NCBI GenBank assembly: GCA_913020685.1
Contig: CAJWAY010000039.1
Location: 1-10,439 of the forward strand
Direction: 5' to 3'
Length of the DNA: 10,439 nucleotides
Source of the DNA: an uncultured Flavobacteriaceae bacterium
GTDB taxonomy: Bacteria > Bacteroidota > Bacteroidia > Flavobacteriales > Flavobacteriaceae
Under the pieces are notes generated by a model, which saw nothing but the letters and a program-made list of their open reading frames with translations, had not been told where the DNA came from and made no database searches. Of the stretch, positions 1 to 6,984 are shown one piece after another. Both the position numbers and the translations under genes were made by a program. Within the stretch, counting starts at the first letter, position 1; each line of letters begins with the position of its first letter.

Positions 1-553
1 ACAATTTTTTGCTGCGGGTCATGGCCAGTTCAAAACCTTTTTTGGCCAATCTTTGGATTTCGTCCCGGGTATAGGTACAGGTGTCAAAGGCAGTGTTGCC
101 CTGGTCTTCACGTCCTCTCTCACCAAAATAGATACCACCGGTAAGCTCTCTTAAAAAAACAAGGTCGGTGCCTTCGATGCGTTCTCTTTTCAAAGGAGAT
201 TTATCGATCAGAGAAGGAAAGGTAAAAGTAGGTCGCACATTGGCGAACAGACCGAGTTTTTGCCTCATCTTGAGAAGTCCCTGTTCAGGTCTGACCTTGG
301 CCGAGGGATCATTGTCAAATCGAGGGTGACCAATGGCACCAAACAATACGGCATCGGAACTGACACAAATTTCATGAGTCTTCTCAGGATAGGGTTCTCC
401 AAAAGCATCGATTGCAGCGGCACCAGTGAGGGCCGGCATCCATTGGATGTCGTGTTTGAACTTTTTTGCGATGGCATCACAAACTTTTACCGCTTGGTCT
501 ATGACTTCGGGACCGATTCCGTCTCCGGCCAATAAGGCGATTTTTAATTGCAT
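1..553 (-). CDS. leuB: 3-isopropylmalate dehydrogenase, N-terminal part (runs off the left edge)
   Basis: LeuB oxidatively decarboxylates 3-isopropylmalate to 2-oxoisocaproate with NAD+, the third dedicated step of leucine synthesis, in the cytoplasm. I translated the reverse strand from the ATG at 553-551: 184 residues are present, about half of the usual ~350-370. It opens with MQLKIALLAGDGIGPEV, the classic nucleotide-binding start of isocitrate/isopropylmalate dehydrogenases. The substrate-binding arginine block RPEQGLLKMRQKLGLFANVRP lies at about 88-108, and RELTGGIYFGERG at about 135-147 carries the catalytic tyrosine (Y142). The metal-binding aspartates would lie beyond the window. The start codon shares one base with the stop of the upstream gene (TAATG), so the two are probably translationally coupled. 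If that gene makes citramalate, LeuB would also oxidise 3-methylmalate to 2-oxobutyrate. The family assignment is secure; the second substrate is inferred. Confidence 0.97.
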   Translation of the reverse strand, partial: MQLKIALLAGDGIGPEVIDQAVKVCDAIAKKFKHDIQWMPALTGAAAIDAFGEPYPEKTHEICVSSDAVLFGAIGHPRFDNDPSAKVRPEQGLLKMRQKLGLFANVRPTFTFPSLIDKSPLKRERIEGTDLVFLRELTGGIYFGERGREDQGNTAFDTCTYTRDEIQRLAKKGFELAMTRSKKL

Positions 554-2073
554 TAGGTAGAGATGATATTTAACATTTTTTCTGTTGCTTTGATGGCTGA
601 TACGGTTTGATCGGAATCCAATCCACGGGTAATAAATTCTTTATCACCATTCTTCCATGTTATTAGGGTTTCACACAAAGCATCGGAATTACTCCCAGGG
701 GGTATACGCACGGCATAGTCTGTCAATTCAGGAAGGGCCATTTTTTTCTTTTGGTATAGTTTTTTCAGTGCATTCATAAAGGCGTCAAATTGTCCGTCAC
801 CCGCAGCACTTTCCTCAAATATTTCTCCCTCTATATCCAGAGAGACGACTGTATTAGGTTGAAGTCCTTTAGCATGGGTTAATACATAAGAGTTTACCCT
901 TACCTTTTGCTCTATGACGCTGTTAAGCACATCGGAGATGATGTAAGGTAGATCCTCGGTTGTGACAATTTCTTTTTTGTCGCCCAATTCAATGATGCGT
1001 TGGGTCACTTTTTTTATTTCGTTATCATTAAGGGTGATCCCGAGTTTCTGTAAGTTTTTTTGAATGTTGGCTTTTCCGGAGGTTTTGCCCAGGGCATATT
1101 CTCTTGTTCTTCCGAAGCGTTCAGGAAGAAGGTCGTTAAAATATAGATTTTTCTTTTTGTCTCCATCAGCATGGATTCCAGCAGTTTGGGTAAAAACATT
1201 TTGTCCTACCACGGGTTTGTTGACCGGAATTCTGAAACCAGTAAATGTGGCGACTAGCTTGCTCACTTTATGAAGGGATGATTCGTTTATATTAATTTCT
1301 ACATCAGGAAGAAAATCTTTGAGGGCAGCTACTGTACTAGCCATAGGAGTGTTTCCGGCGCGTTCACCCATACCGTTGACAGTAAGATGGAGTCCATGAC
1401 AACCAGCTCTAACAGCTTCCATCGTATTAGCAACACTAAGGTCATAGTCGTTGTGTCCGTGAAAATCAAAATGAATTTGAGGATGATTATTTACGACTTC
1501 AGAAATTAAAGAAAAGGTTTCTAAATAGGTTAATACGCCTAAGGTGTCGGGAAGTAAAACCCTTTTTACGGGTAGTTTAGAAATAAATGACAAATAGTCT
1601 TTGACATACTCCGGTGAATTACGCATTCCATTACTCCAATCTTCCAAATAGACATTGGTGCTGATCCCCTCTTTTTGGGCAGCTATGACGTTTTCTTCGA
1701 TGGCCTTAAAGTGTTGGTCAGGTTTTTTTTTAAGCTGATGTTTTAAGTGATTGAGTGAACCTTTGGTAAGAAGGTTTTGAACCTTAGCACCGGATTGGAT
1801 CATCCAGTCGATGGAAGTACCTCCGTCCACAAAAGTCAATATCTCTATCTTTAGATAGTGACAACTGCTTTGAGCCCACTGGACAACCTCCCTTACGGAA
1901 TTCATTTCACCTTCAGATACACGGGCCGATGCAATTTCAATACGATCTACTTTGAGTTCGTCCAGTAAGAGTTTAGACAAGGCTAGCTTTTCCGCTACTG
2001 AGAAAGAGACACCGGAGGTTTGTTCCCCGTCCCGCAGGGTCGTATCCATGATCTCAATGGTTCTTTTTATCAT
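553..2073 (-). CDS. cimA: Citramalate synthase-type LeuA paralogue (LeuA2/CimA) with C-terminal regulatory domain
   Basis: This 506-residue protein belongs to the DRE-TIM metallolyase (HMGL-like) family. It has the signature TTLRDGEQ (11-18), a metal-binding HGH (205-207), NGMGERAGNTP (233-243) and a C-terminal LeuA-type regulatory domain (about 385-506). Most such genes are annotated 2-isopropylmalate synthase, but this one resembles, from memory, Leptospira interrogans citramalate synthase almost end to end. Shared blocks include RIEIASARVS, NLLTKGSL, VYLEDWSNG, FHGHNDYDLSVAN and AGIHADGDKK. With a constant offset of two, the Leptospira pocket residues L81, L104, Y144, E146 and T179 correspond to L79, L102, Y142, E144 and T177 here. 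I infer that it condenses pyruvate with acetyl-CoA to (R)-citramalate, probably under isoleucine feedback, feeding LeuCD and LeuB to 2-oxobutyrate. It starts 23 bases after leuD and overlaps leuB by one base. The alternative is a second isopropylmalate synthase. The family is certain; the substrate is likely. Confidence 0.85.
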   Translation of the reverse strand: MIKRTIEIMDTTLRDGEQTSGVSFSVAEKLALSKLLLDELKVDRIEIASARVSEGEMNSVREVVQWAQSSCHYLKIEILTFVDGGTSIDWMIQSGAKVQNLLTKGSLNHLKHQLKKKPDQHFKAIEENVIAAQKEGISTNVYLEDWSNGMRNSPEYVKDYLSFISKLPVKRVLLPDTLGVLTYLETFSLISEVVNNHPQIHFDFHGHNDYDLSVANTMEAVRAGCHGLHLTVNGMGERAGNTPMASTVAALKDFLPDVEININESSLHKVSKLVATFTGFRIPVNKPVVGQNVFTQTAGIHADGDKKKNLYFNDLLPERFGRTREYALGKTSGKANIQKNLQKLGITLNDNEIKKVTQRIIELGDKKEIVTTEDLPYIISDVLNSVIEQKVRVNSYVLTHAKGLQPNTVVSLDIEGEIFEESAAGDGQFDAFMNALKKLYQKKKMALPELTDYAVRIPPGSNSDALCETLITWKNGDKEFITRGLDSDQTVSAIKATEKMLNIIST

Positions 2074-2096
2074 CGCCTTAAATCCAAAATAATCCC

Positions 2097-2693
2097 CTAA
2101 ATGGGCGTGTCTTGCGCAAAGTGTTTGATGTTCTTTTTGATGTTCAAAAGGTAGTCAATGTCATCGAAACCATTTATCATATTATCTTTTTTGTATGGAT
2201 TGATGTTAAAAGTTTCAGTGGCAGCGGTGCTGTCGATGGTGATTTTTTGCTGAGCTAGGTTTACAGTAAAAGTACTTTTTGGATCGGACTCTATGGCAAA
2301 AAATACTTGTTGCAAAAATTCGGGACTGACCTGAACGGGCAGCACACCAATATTTAGACAGTTGTTCCTAAAAATATCTGCAAAAAAACTTGATACCACG
2401 CATCGGAATCCATAATCATAAATAGCCCAGGCCGCATGTTCTCTGGAAGAACCAGAGCCAAAATTTTTTCCTCCCACAAGGATTTTACCACTATAGATAG
2501 GATTGTTAAGAATAAAATCTTTTTTGGGTGTATCATCGTTGTTATAACGCCAATCTCTAAAAAGATTGTCACCAAAACCCTCCCGTTCAGTGGCTTTTAA
2601 GAAACGTGCGGGGATGATTTGGTCTGTATCCACATTTTCGATGGGCAGGGGAACACCAGTGCTGTTGAGTATCTCAAATTTATCGTATGCCAT
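2097..2693 (-). CDS. leuD: 3-isopropylmalate dehydratase, small subunit
   Basis: This is the small subunit of isopropylmalate isomerase, which with LeuC interconverts 2- and 3-isopropylmalate. Its swivel domain closes over the iron-sulfur active site of LeuC. The 198 residues match the usual ~195-205. Near the N-terminus ENVDTDQIIPARFL (19-32) is the typical LeuD substrate-loop block, and GKNFGSGSSREHA (75-87) is the hallmark motif of aconitase-family small subunits. The start MAYDKFEIL is at the position expected for the family. The ATG lies one base past the leuC stop, so the two subunits are almost certainly co-translated in equal amounts. The same heterodimer is expected to isomerise citramalate if the downstream synthase makes it. 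Nothing appears truncated or unusual. Confidence 0.97.
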   Translation of the reverse strand: MAYDKFEILNSTGVPLPIENVDTDQIIPARFLKATEREGFGDNLFRDWRYNNDDTPKKDFILNNPIYSGKILVGGKNFGSGSSREHAAWAIYDYGFRCVVSSFFADIFRNNCLNIGVLPVQVSPEFLQQVFFAIESDPKSTFTVNLAQQKITIDSTAATETFNINPYKKDNMINGFDDIDYLLNIKKNIKHFAQDTPI

Positions 2694-2694
2694 A

Positions 2695-4092
2695 TTAGTT
2701 GATTAGGGTTCTTGGGTCAGTTACTTTTCCAGTCACTGCTGCAGCTGCTGCCATGATTGGGCTGGCTAAAAGGGTTCTGGAACCGGGACCTTGTCTTCCC
2801 TCAAAATTTCGATTGGAAGTACTCACTGCATATTTACCCTTGGGGATTTTATCATCATTCATTGCCAAACAGGCTGAGCATCCAGGTTCACGAAGTTCAA
2901 ATCCCGAGGCCTCGAGTATATCTAAAAGACCTTCTTTTTTGATCGCTTTTTCTACTTTATGGGATCCAGGAACCAACCATACAGTCACATTATCGGCTTT
3001 TTTTCGTCCTTTAACAATTTCAGTAAAAGCCCTAAAATCTTCAATCCTTCCATTGGTACAACTGCCGACAAAAACAAAGTCAATCTCTTTACCGATCATA
3101 CTTTCTCCTTCGTGATAGCCCATGTAGTTGAGCGATTTTTGGTAGGTAGCTGCACCCCCCTCCATAGCATTGGCTGTGGGGATTTTTTTGGTGATGCCAA
3201 TTCCCATTCCGGGATTGGTTCCAAATGTGATCATGGGTTCTATTTCATTTCCATCAAAGAAAAATTCTTTGTCAAATTCGGCTCCTTCATCCGTGTATAG
3301 TTCTTGCCAGTAGTCCATAGCTTTGACCCATGCTTCACCTTTAGGAGTAAACTCTCTACCTTTAATGTAGTGAAAGGTTTTTTCGTCTGGAGCAATCATT
3401 CCACCTCTGGCACCCATTTCTATACTAAGGTTGCAAACAGTCATTCGACCTTCCATGGTCATGCTTTTAAATACCTCTCCTGCATATTCTACAAAGTGGC
3501 CTGTTGCGCCCGAGGTAGTCAATTTTGATATGATAAAAAGCGCGACATCCTTCGGTGTAACGCCTTTTTCAAGAGTTCCATTGATGGTGATTCTCATTTT
3601 TTTAGGTTTTGGCTGGAGAATACATTGGGTAGATAAAACCATTTCTACCTCAGAAGTACCAATTCCAAATGCAATGGCGCCAAAAGCACCGTGGGTTGAT
3701 GTATGGGAGTCTCCACAAACTATGGTTGCTCCAGGGACAGTAATCCCGTATTCAGGACCCACTACATGAACAATTCCGTTTTTTTCGTGTCCCAATCCCC
3801 AGAACGAAATTCCGTGTTCTGAGGCATTTTTTTCTAAGGCATCTAATTGTTTGGCAGAAAGGGAATCCTGCACTGGAAGGTGTTGATTAATAGTCGGTGT
3901 ATTGTGGTCTGCAGTAGCAAAAGTTCGTTCTGGGTACATCACTTTTATGTTTCGGTTTTTGAGACCTAAAAAAGCAACCGGACTTGTCACCTCATGCACC
4001 ATATGCCGGTCGATGAATAATACATCAGGACCTTTATCTATTTGCTGAATCACATGTTTGTCCCAGACCTTATCAAAAAGTGTTTTTTTCAT
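2695..4092 (-). CDS. leuC: 3-isopropylmalate dehydratase, large subunit
   Basis: This is the catalytic [4Fe-4S] subunit of isopropylmalate isomerase, an aconitase-superfamily enzyme. From the chosen start it has 465 residues, matching the usual ~466. Cluster ligands are C345 in GSCTNGRIEDF and C405 and C408 in EPGCSACLAMN, the spacing seen in bacterial LeuC. VCGDSHTSTHGAFG (125-138) and STSNRNFEGRQG (424-435) are further family blocks. The open frame extends upstream to 4128, but those 12 extra residues (MRIIKNPYFYRM) overlap the leuA coding end and are unlike the family. MKKTLFDKVWDKHV is the normal LeuC start, so I place the ATG at 4092-4090; an adjacent ATG at 4095 is equally possible. An AGG sits just upstream, but no strong ribosome-binding site is present. 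The gene follows leuA by 23 bases and precedes leuD by one base. Confidence 0.96.
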   Translation of the reverse strand: MKKTLFDKVWDKHVIQQIDKGPDVLFIDRHMVHEVTSPVAFLGLKNRNIKVMYPERTFATADHNTPTINQHLPVQDSLSAKQLDALEKNASEHGISFWGLGHEKNGIVHVVGPEYGITVPGATIVCGDSHTSTHGAFGAIAFGIGTSEVEMVLSTQCILQPKPKKMRITINGTLEKGVTPKDVALFIISKLTTSGATGHFVEYAGEVFKSMTMEGRMTVCNLSIEMGARGGMIAPDEKTFHYIKGREFTPKGEAWVKAMDYWQELYTDEGAEFDKEFFFDGNEIEPMITFGTNPGMGIGITKKIPTANAMEGGAATYQKSLNYMGYHEGESMIGKEIDFVFVGSCTNGRIEDFRAFTEIVKGRKKADNVTVWLVPGSHKVEKAIKKEGLLDILEASGFELREPGCSACLAMNDDKIPKGKYAVSTSNRNFEGRQGPGSRTLLASPIMAAAAAVTGKVTDPRTLIN

Positions 4093-4115
4093 CATCCTGT
4101 AAAAATAGGGGTTTT

Positions 4116-5270
4116 TTATAATCCGCAAGCCTCAATAATTTTAGGAATATCATCATCAAAGACTTCCTTTTGTTGATCTGCAACTTTTAAAAACTCTATA
4201 TAAACTTTATCTAACTGGAGTTTGTCCAATTCAAATCCAATTTTTTTTGCACGATAGGCCAGAGCGGCTCGACCGCTTCTGGCAGTCAAGACAATGGCAG
4301 ATTCAGTTACACCAACATCTTTAGGATCCATGATTTCATATGTTTCACGTTTTTTGATGACACCATCCTGATGGATACCTGAGCTGTGGGCAAAAGCATT
4401 AGCTCCTACTACGGCTTTGTTTGGTTGAATAGGCATTCCCATACTTTCGGAAACCAATTGACTGGTGGAATAAAGCAGTTTGGAGTTAATATGGGTATCA
4501 AGTTTTAGATCGGGGTGTTGGCGCATAATCATAACTACCTCTTCCAGAGATGTATTACCTGCTCTCTCACCAATACCGTTAATTGTACATTCAATTTGTC
4601 GTGCACCATTTAAAACCCCTGCCATGGAGTTGGCGGTTGCCAACCCCAAATCATTATGACAATGGCAAGATAGAATAGCTTTATCGATTCCAGTTACATT
4701 TTCCTTTAGGTACTTGATTTTTGCTCCGTATTCATGCGGAAGACAATAACCTGTAGTATCAGGAATATTTAGAACAGTTGCACCAGCTTTAATTACTGCC
4801 TCACAAACTCTTGCTAAATATTCGTTATCGGTTCTTCCAGCATCTTCAGCATAGAATTCAACATCTTCAACAAAACTCTTAGCATAGCTGACCGCTGCAA
4901 CAGCACGTTCTATTATTGACTCTCTGTCAGAATTAAACTTATATTTAATGTGAGAATCAGAAGTGCCAATTCCAGTATGTATTCTTGATTTTTTTGCGTA
5001 TTTGAGTGCATCTGCAGCAACTTCTATATCCTTTTTTACAGCCCGGGTTAATCCGCAAACTCTTGATTTCTTTATCAGTTGCGAAATTTTAACAACGGAA
5101 TCAAAATCGCCAGGACTGGAAATGGGGAATCCCGCTTCCAAAACATCTACACCCAACTCGTCTAAACGCTCAGCTATTATTAGCTTGTTTTGAGTATCTA
5201 ATTTACAGCCAGGAACTTGTTCTCCGTCACGTAAAGTAGTGTCAAAAATTTGTACATGTCCCTTGACCAT
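4116..5270 (-). CDS. leuA: 2-isopropylmalate synthase, short form without regulatory domain
   Basis: LeuA condenses 2-oxoisovalerate with acetyl-CoA, the committed step to leucine. The protein has the DRE-TIM barrel signature FDTTLRDGEQVPG (9-21) with R14/D15, EAGFP (45-49), RIHTGIGTSDSHIKYK (96-111), the metal-binding pair H203/H205 in CHCHNDLG, NGIGERAGNT (231-240) and HSSGIHQDG (295-303) with H300. H98 occupies the position that is leucine in the paralogue at 553-2073, consistent with 2-oxoisovalerate rather than pyruvate. At 384 residues it is about 140 shorter than E. coli LeuA (~523) and ends after the barrel and linker helices, so the leucine-binding regulatory domain is absent. From memory this short form is common in Bacteroidota, so it is not a truncation artefact. 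It is the first gene of the operon, and its ATG borders a 145-base divergent control region. Confidence 0.95.
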   Translation of the reverse strand: MVKGHVQIFDTTLRDGEQVPGCKLDTQNKLIIAERLDELGVDVLEAGFPISSPGDFDSVVKISQLIKKSRVCGLTRAVKKDIEVAADALKYAKKSRIHTGIGTSDSHIKYKFNSDRESIIERAVAAVSYAKSFVEDVEFYAEDAGRTDNEYLARVCEAVIKAGATVLNIPDTTGYCLPHEYGAKIKYLKENVTGIDKAILSCHCHNDLGLATANSMAGVLNGARQIECTINGIGERAGNTSLEEVVMIMRQHPDLKLDTHINSKLLYSTSQLVSESMGMPIQPNKAVVGANAFAHSSGIHQDGVIKKRETYEIMDPKDVGVTESAIVLTARSGRAALAYRAKKIGFELDKLQLDKVYIEFLKVADQQKEVFDDDIPKIIEACGL

Positions 5271-5294
5271 TAAAAGGATAGATTTTATAATATA

Positions 5295-5318
5295 ACGAAT
5301 GTAGTACGAATTACGAAA
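5295..5318. repeat. Three ACGAA(T/A) direct repeats upstream of leuA
   Basis: ACGAAT occurs at 5295-5300 and 5306-5311 (11 bases apart, about one helical turn), and ACGAAA at 5313-5318 (7 bases further). The cluster lies 25-48 bases upstream of the leuA ATG, where an operator or promoter-proximal site would be expected. On the leuA strand the element TACATTCG (complement of 5296-5303) matches the Bacteroidota -7 consensus TANNTTTG at all but one position and overlaps the first repeat, but I could not find a matching -33 TTG. Six-base repeats in AT-rich DNA can arise by chance, so a regulatory role is tentative. Confidence 0.3.
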
Positions 5319-5330
5319 TACTTAATAAAA

Positions 5331-5364
5331 TTGATTAATTTTATTACAATATTCTCTACCTTTG
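5331..5364 (+). promoter_or_regulatory. Candidate Bacteroidota-type promoter for the 5416 gene
   Basis: TACCTTTG at 5357-5364 matches the Bacteroidota -7 consensus TANNTTTG exactly, and a TTG at 5331-5333 could serve as the -33 element with a 23-base spacer, at the long end of the accepted range. Transcription would start near 5370 and give a leader of roughly 45 bases before the ATG at 5416. The region between this promoter and leuA (5271-5330) would be shared by the two divergent units. Confidence 0.5.
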
Positions 5365-5415
5365 TTTTAGATTTAAATATCTATAATACAACCTTTTAAA
5401 GTATTTTTTGTTACA

Positions 5416-6984
5416 ATGATTAATGAGCAAAAAGACAATTTATTTAAGTTGATTAAGTCATTGACAAAATCAGAAAAGCGTCAATTCAAATTGTATGTTG
5501 GCAGAATGGGTTCCAACAACAATGCTAAATTTTTGAGTCTTTTCAATTTTTTAGATAAGTTAGACAAGTATAGCGAAAAAGCAATCTTAGTCAAGGGAAT
5601 CGTTACAAAACAACAACTATCAAACCTTAAGGCACATCTCTATAAACAAATATTGATCAGTCTTAGATTGAATCCTATTCATCAGAACATTAGAATTCAA
5701 ATTCGAGAGCAAATGGATTTTGCTGCGATATTATATCAAAAAGGTTTGTATAAATTGAGTTTAAAAATATTGGATAAAGCGAAGTCATTGGCTTTAAAAA
5801 ACGAAGAAAAATATGCTGCATTCGATATAGTAGAGTTTGAAAAACTCATTGAATCTCAATACATCACCCGTAGTCTTACCAATCGAGCACAAGAGTTAAT
5901 CGTTCAAGCTGACAACCTCCGTACTCATAACGATCTAACCAGTCAGTTGTCGAATTTATCACTACTGCTTTACGAGCAATTGATCAAAACCGGATATGCC
6001 AAAAGTGATGACGAATTCAGAGAAATTACTAAGTTTTTCTATGAAAAAATGCCTACACTTGAGTTGGATAAGCTTGGATTTAGAGAAAAATTATGGTATT
6101 ACAAGGCACATGTTTGGTATAGTTTTTTGGTTCAAGACTTTCTCTCCTGCTATAAGTATTCTACCAAGTGGGTAGATATGTTTAACGAAAATATTGAGAT
6201 GATCTCCATACATCCTGTTTTTTACCTTAAAGGAAATAATTTTTTAATGGAATCACTTGCTTTAATTAAATATCCTCAAAAGTTTAAGGAAACTCTCCAC
6301 AATATGGTCTTGAGGATTAATTCTGAGGAGTTTCCTAAAAATGATAATCTTGCTGCCTTAAGTTTTTTATACTCTTACAACAATCGATTTAATATGTATT
6401 TCCTCCATGGGGAATTTAAGGAGGGTCTAATTGTTATTCCCGAAGTAATTCAAGGTATTGAAGACTTTAAAAACCAGATTGATCCTCATCATGTGATGAT
6501 GTTTTATTACAAAATTGCCTGTTTGTACTTTGGATCAGAGGATTATGAAAAATGTATAATTTACTTAAATAAAATCATTAATAACAAGCATCTAAAGATG
6601 CGAGAGGATTTGCTCTGTTTTACAAGAGTTTTGAGTGTTGTGGCTCACTACGAAGCAGGTTTTGATTACCACTTGGAAACACATTTACGTGAAACTTATA
6701 AGTTTTTAATTAAAATGAATGATCTTCATGAAGTACAAAAAGCAATGATACGTTTTGTAAGATCTTTGGGTGAAATTTATCCCCATGAATTAAAAGCTGC
6801 TTTTGTAAAACTTCACAAGGAATTGAAGCAATACGAAGATGACCCATATGAACGACGCGCTTTTTTGTACCTAGATGTGTTGTCATGGTTGGAGAGTAAA
6901 ATAGAAAACCGTCCTGTAAGAGAAATCATTAGCGAAAAAGCGAAAGTCATCAATCGGAAAAATCGAAGTTCCATTGTGGTTTAG
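5416..6984 (+). CDS. Uncharacterised helical, TPR-like protein (Bacteroidota type)
   Basis: The 522-residue product is not one I can assign a function. It has no signal peptide and no membrane segment, so it is probably cytoplasmic. The sequence reads as almost entirely alpha-helical, rich in Lys, Glu, Leu, Tyr and Phe. The N-terminal part (about 5-85) looks like a separate small helical domain: it contains SLTKSEKRQFKLY (15-27) and a helix NLKAHLYKQILISLRL (70-85), patterns I associate with a recurrent Bacteroidota family of unknown function. From about 95 onward, paired helices of TPR or solenoid type follow. The clearest are at 99-127 (aromatic/small residues around LYQKGLYKLSLKILDKA) and 360-390 (YYKIACLYFGSEDYEKCIIY). 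The C-terminus (508-518) is basic. No catalytic motif is visible, so a scaffold or protein-interaction role is the most that can be inferred. It diverges from leuA and has its own likely promoter. Its last 35 bases overlap the end of the convergent pseudouridine synthase gene. Confidence 0.85.
   Translation: MINEQKDNLFKLIKSLTKSEKRQFKLYVGRMGSNNNAKFLSLFNFLDKLDKYSEKAILVKGIVTKQQLSNLKAHLYKQILISLRLNPIHQNIRIQIREQMDFAAILYQKGLYKLSLKILDKAKSLALKNEEKYAAFDIVEFEKLIESQYITRSLTNRAQELIVQADNLRTHNDLTSQLSNLSLLLYEQLIKTGYAKSDDEFREITKFFYEKMPTLELDKLGFREKLWYYKAHVWYSFLVQDFLSCYKYSTKWVDMFNENIEMISIHPVFYLKGNNFLMESLALIKYPQKFKETLHNMVLRINSEEFPKNDNLAALSFLYSYNNRFNMYFLHGEFKEGLIVIPEVIQGIEDFKNQIDPHHVMMFYYKIACLYFGSEDYEKCIIYLNKIINNKHLKMREDLLCFTRVLSVVAHYEAGFDYHLETHLRETYKFLIKMNDLHEVQKAMIRFVRSLGEIYPHELKAAFVKLHKELKQYEDDPYERRAFLYLDVLSWLESKIENRPVREIISEKAKVINRKNRSSIVV

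Noticed and set aside
2699..3528. Several plus-strand open frames of 61-138 codons opposite leuC
   Set aside because: They lie wholly inside a well-conserved gene on the other strand, show no recognisable protein features, and are explained by antisense codon composition.
4093..4128. Upstream extension of leuC by 12 residues
   Set aside because: It overlaps the leuA coding end, is unlike any LeuC N-terminus I know, and the family start MKKTLFDKVW follows directly.
5271..5415. A leucine leader peptide, attenuator or T-box upstream of leuA
   Set aside because: I found no short frame rich in Leu/Ile/Val codons, no GC-rich hairpin followed by a T run, and too little leader length.
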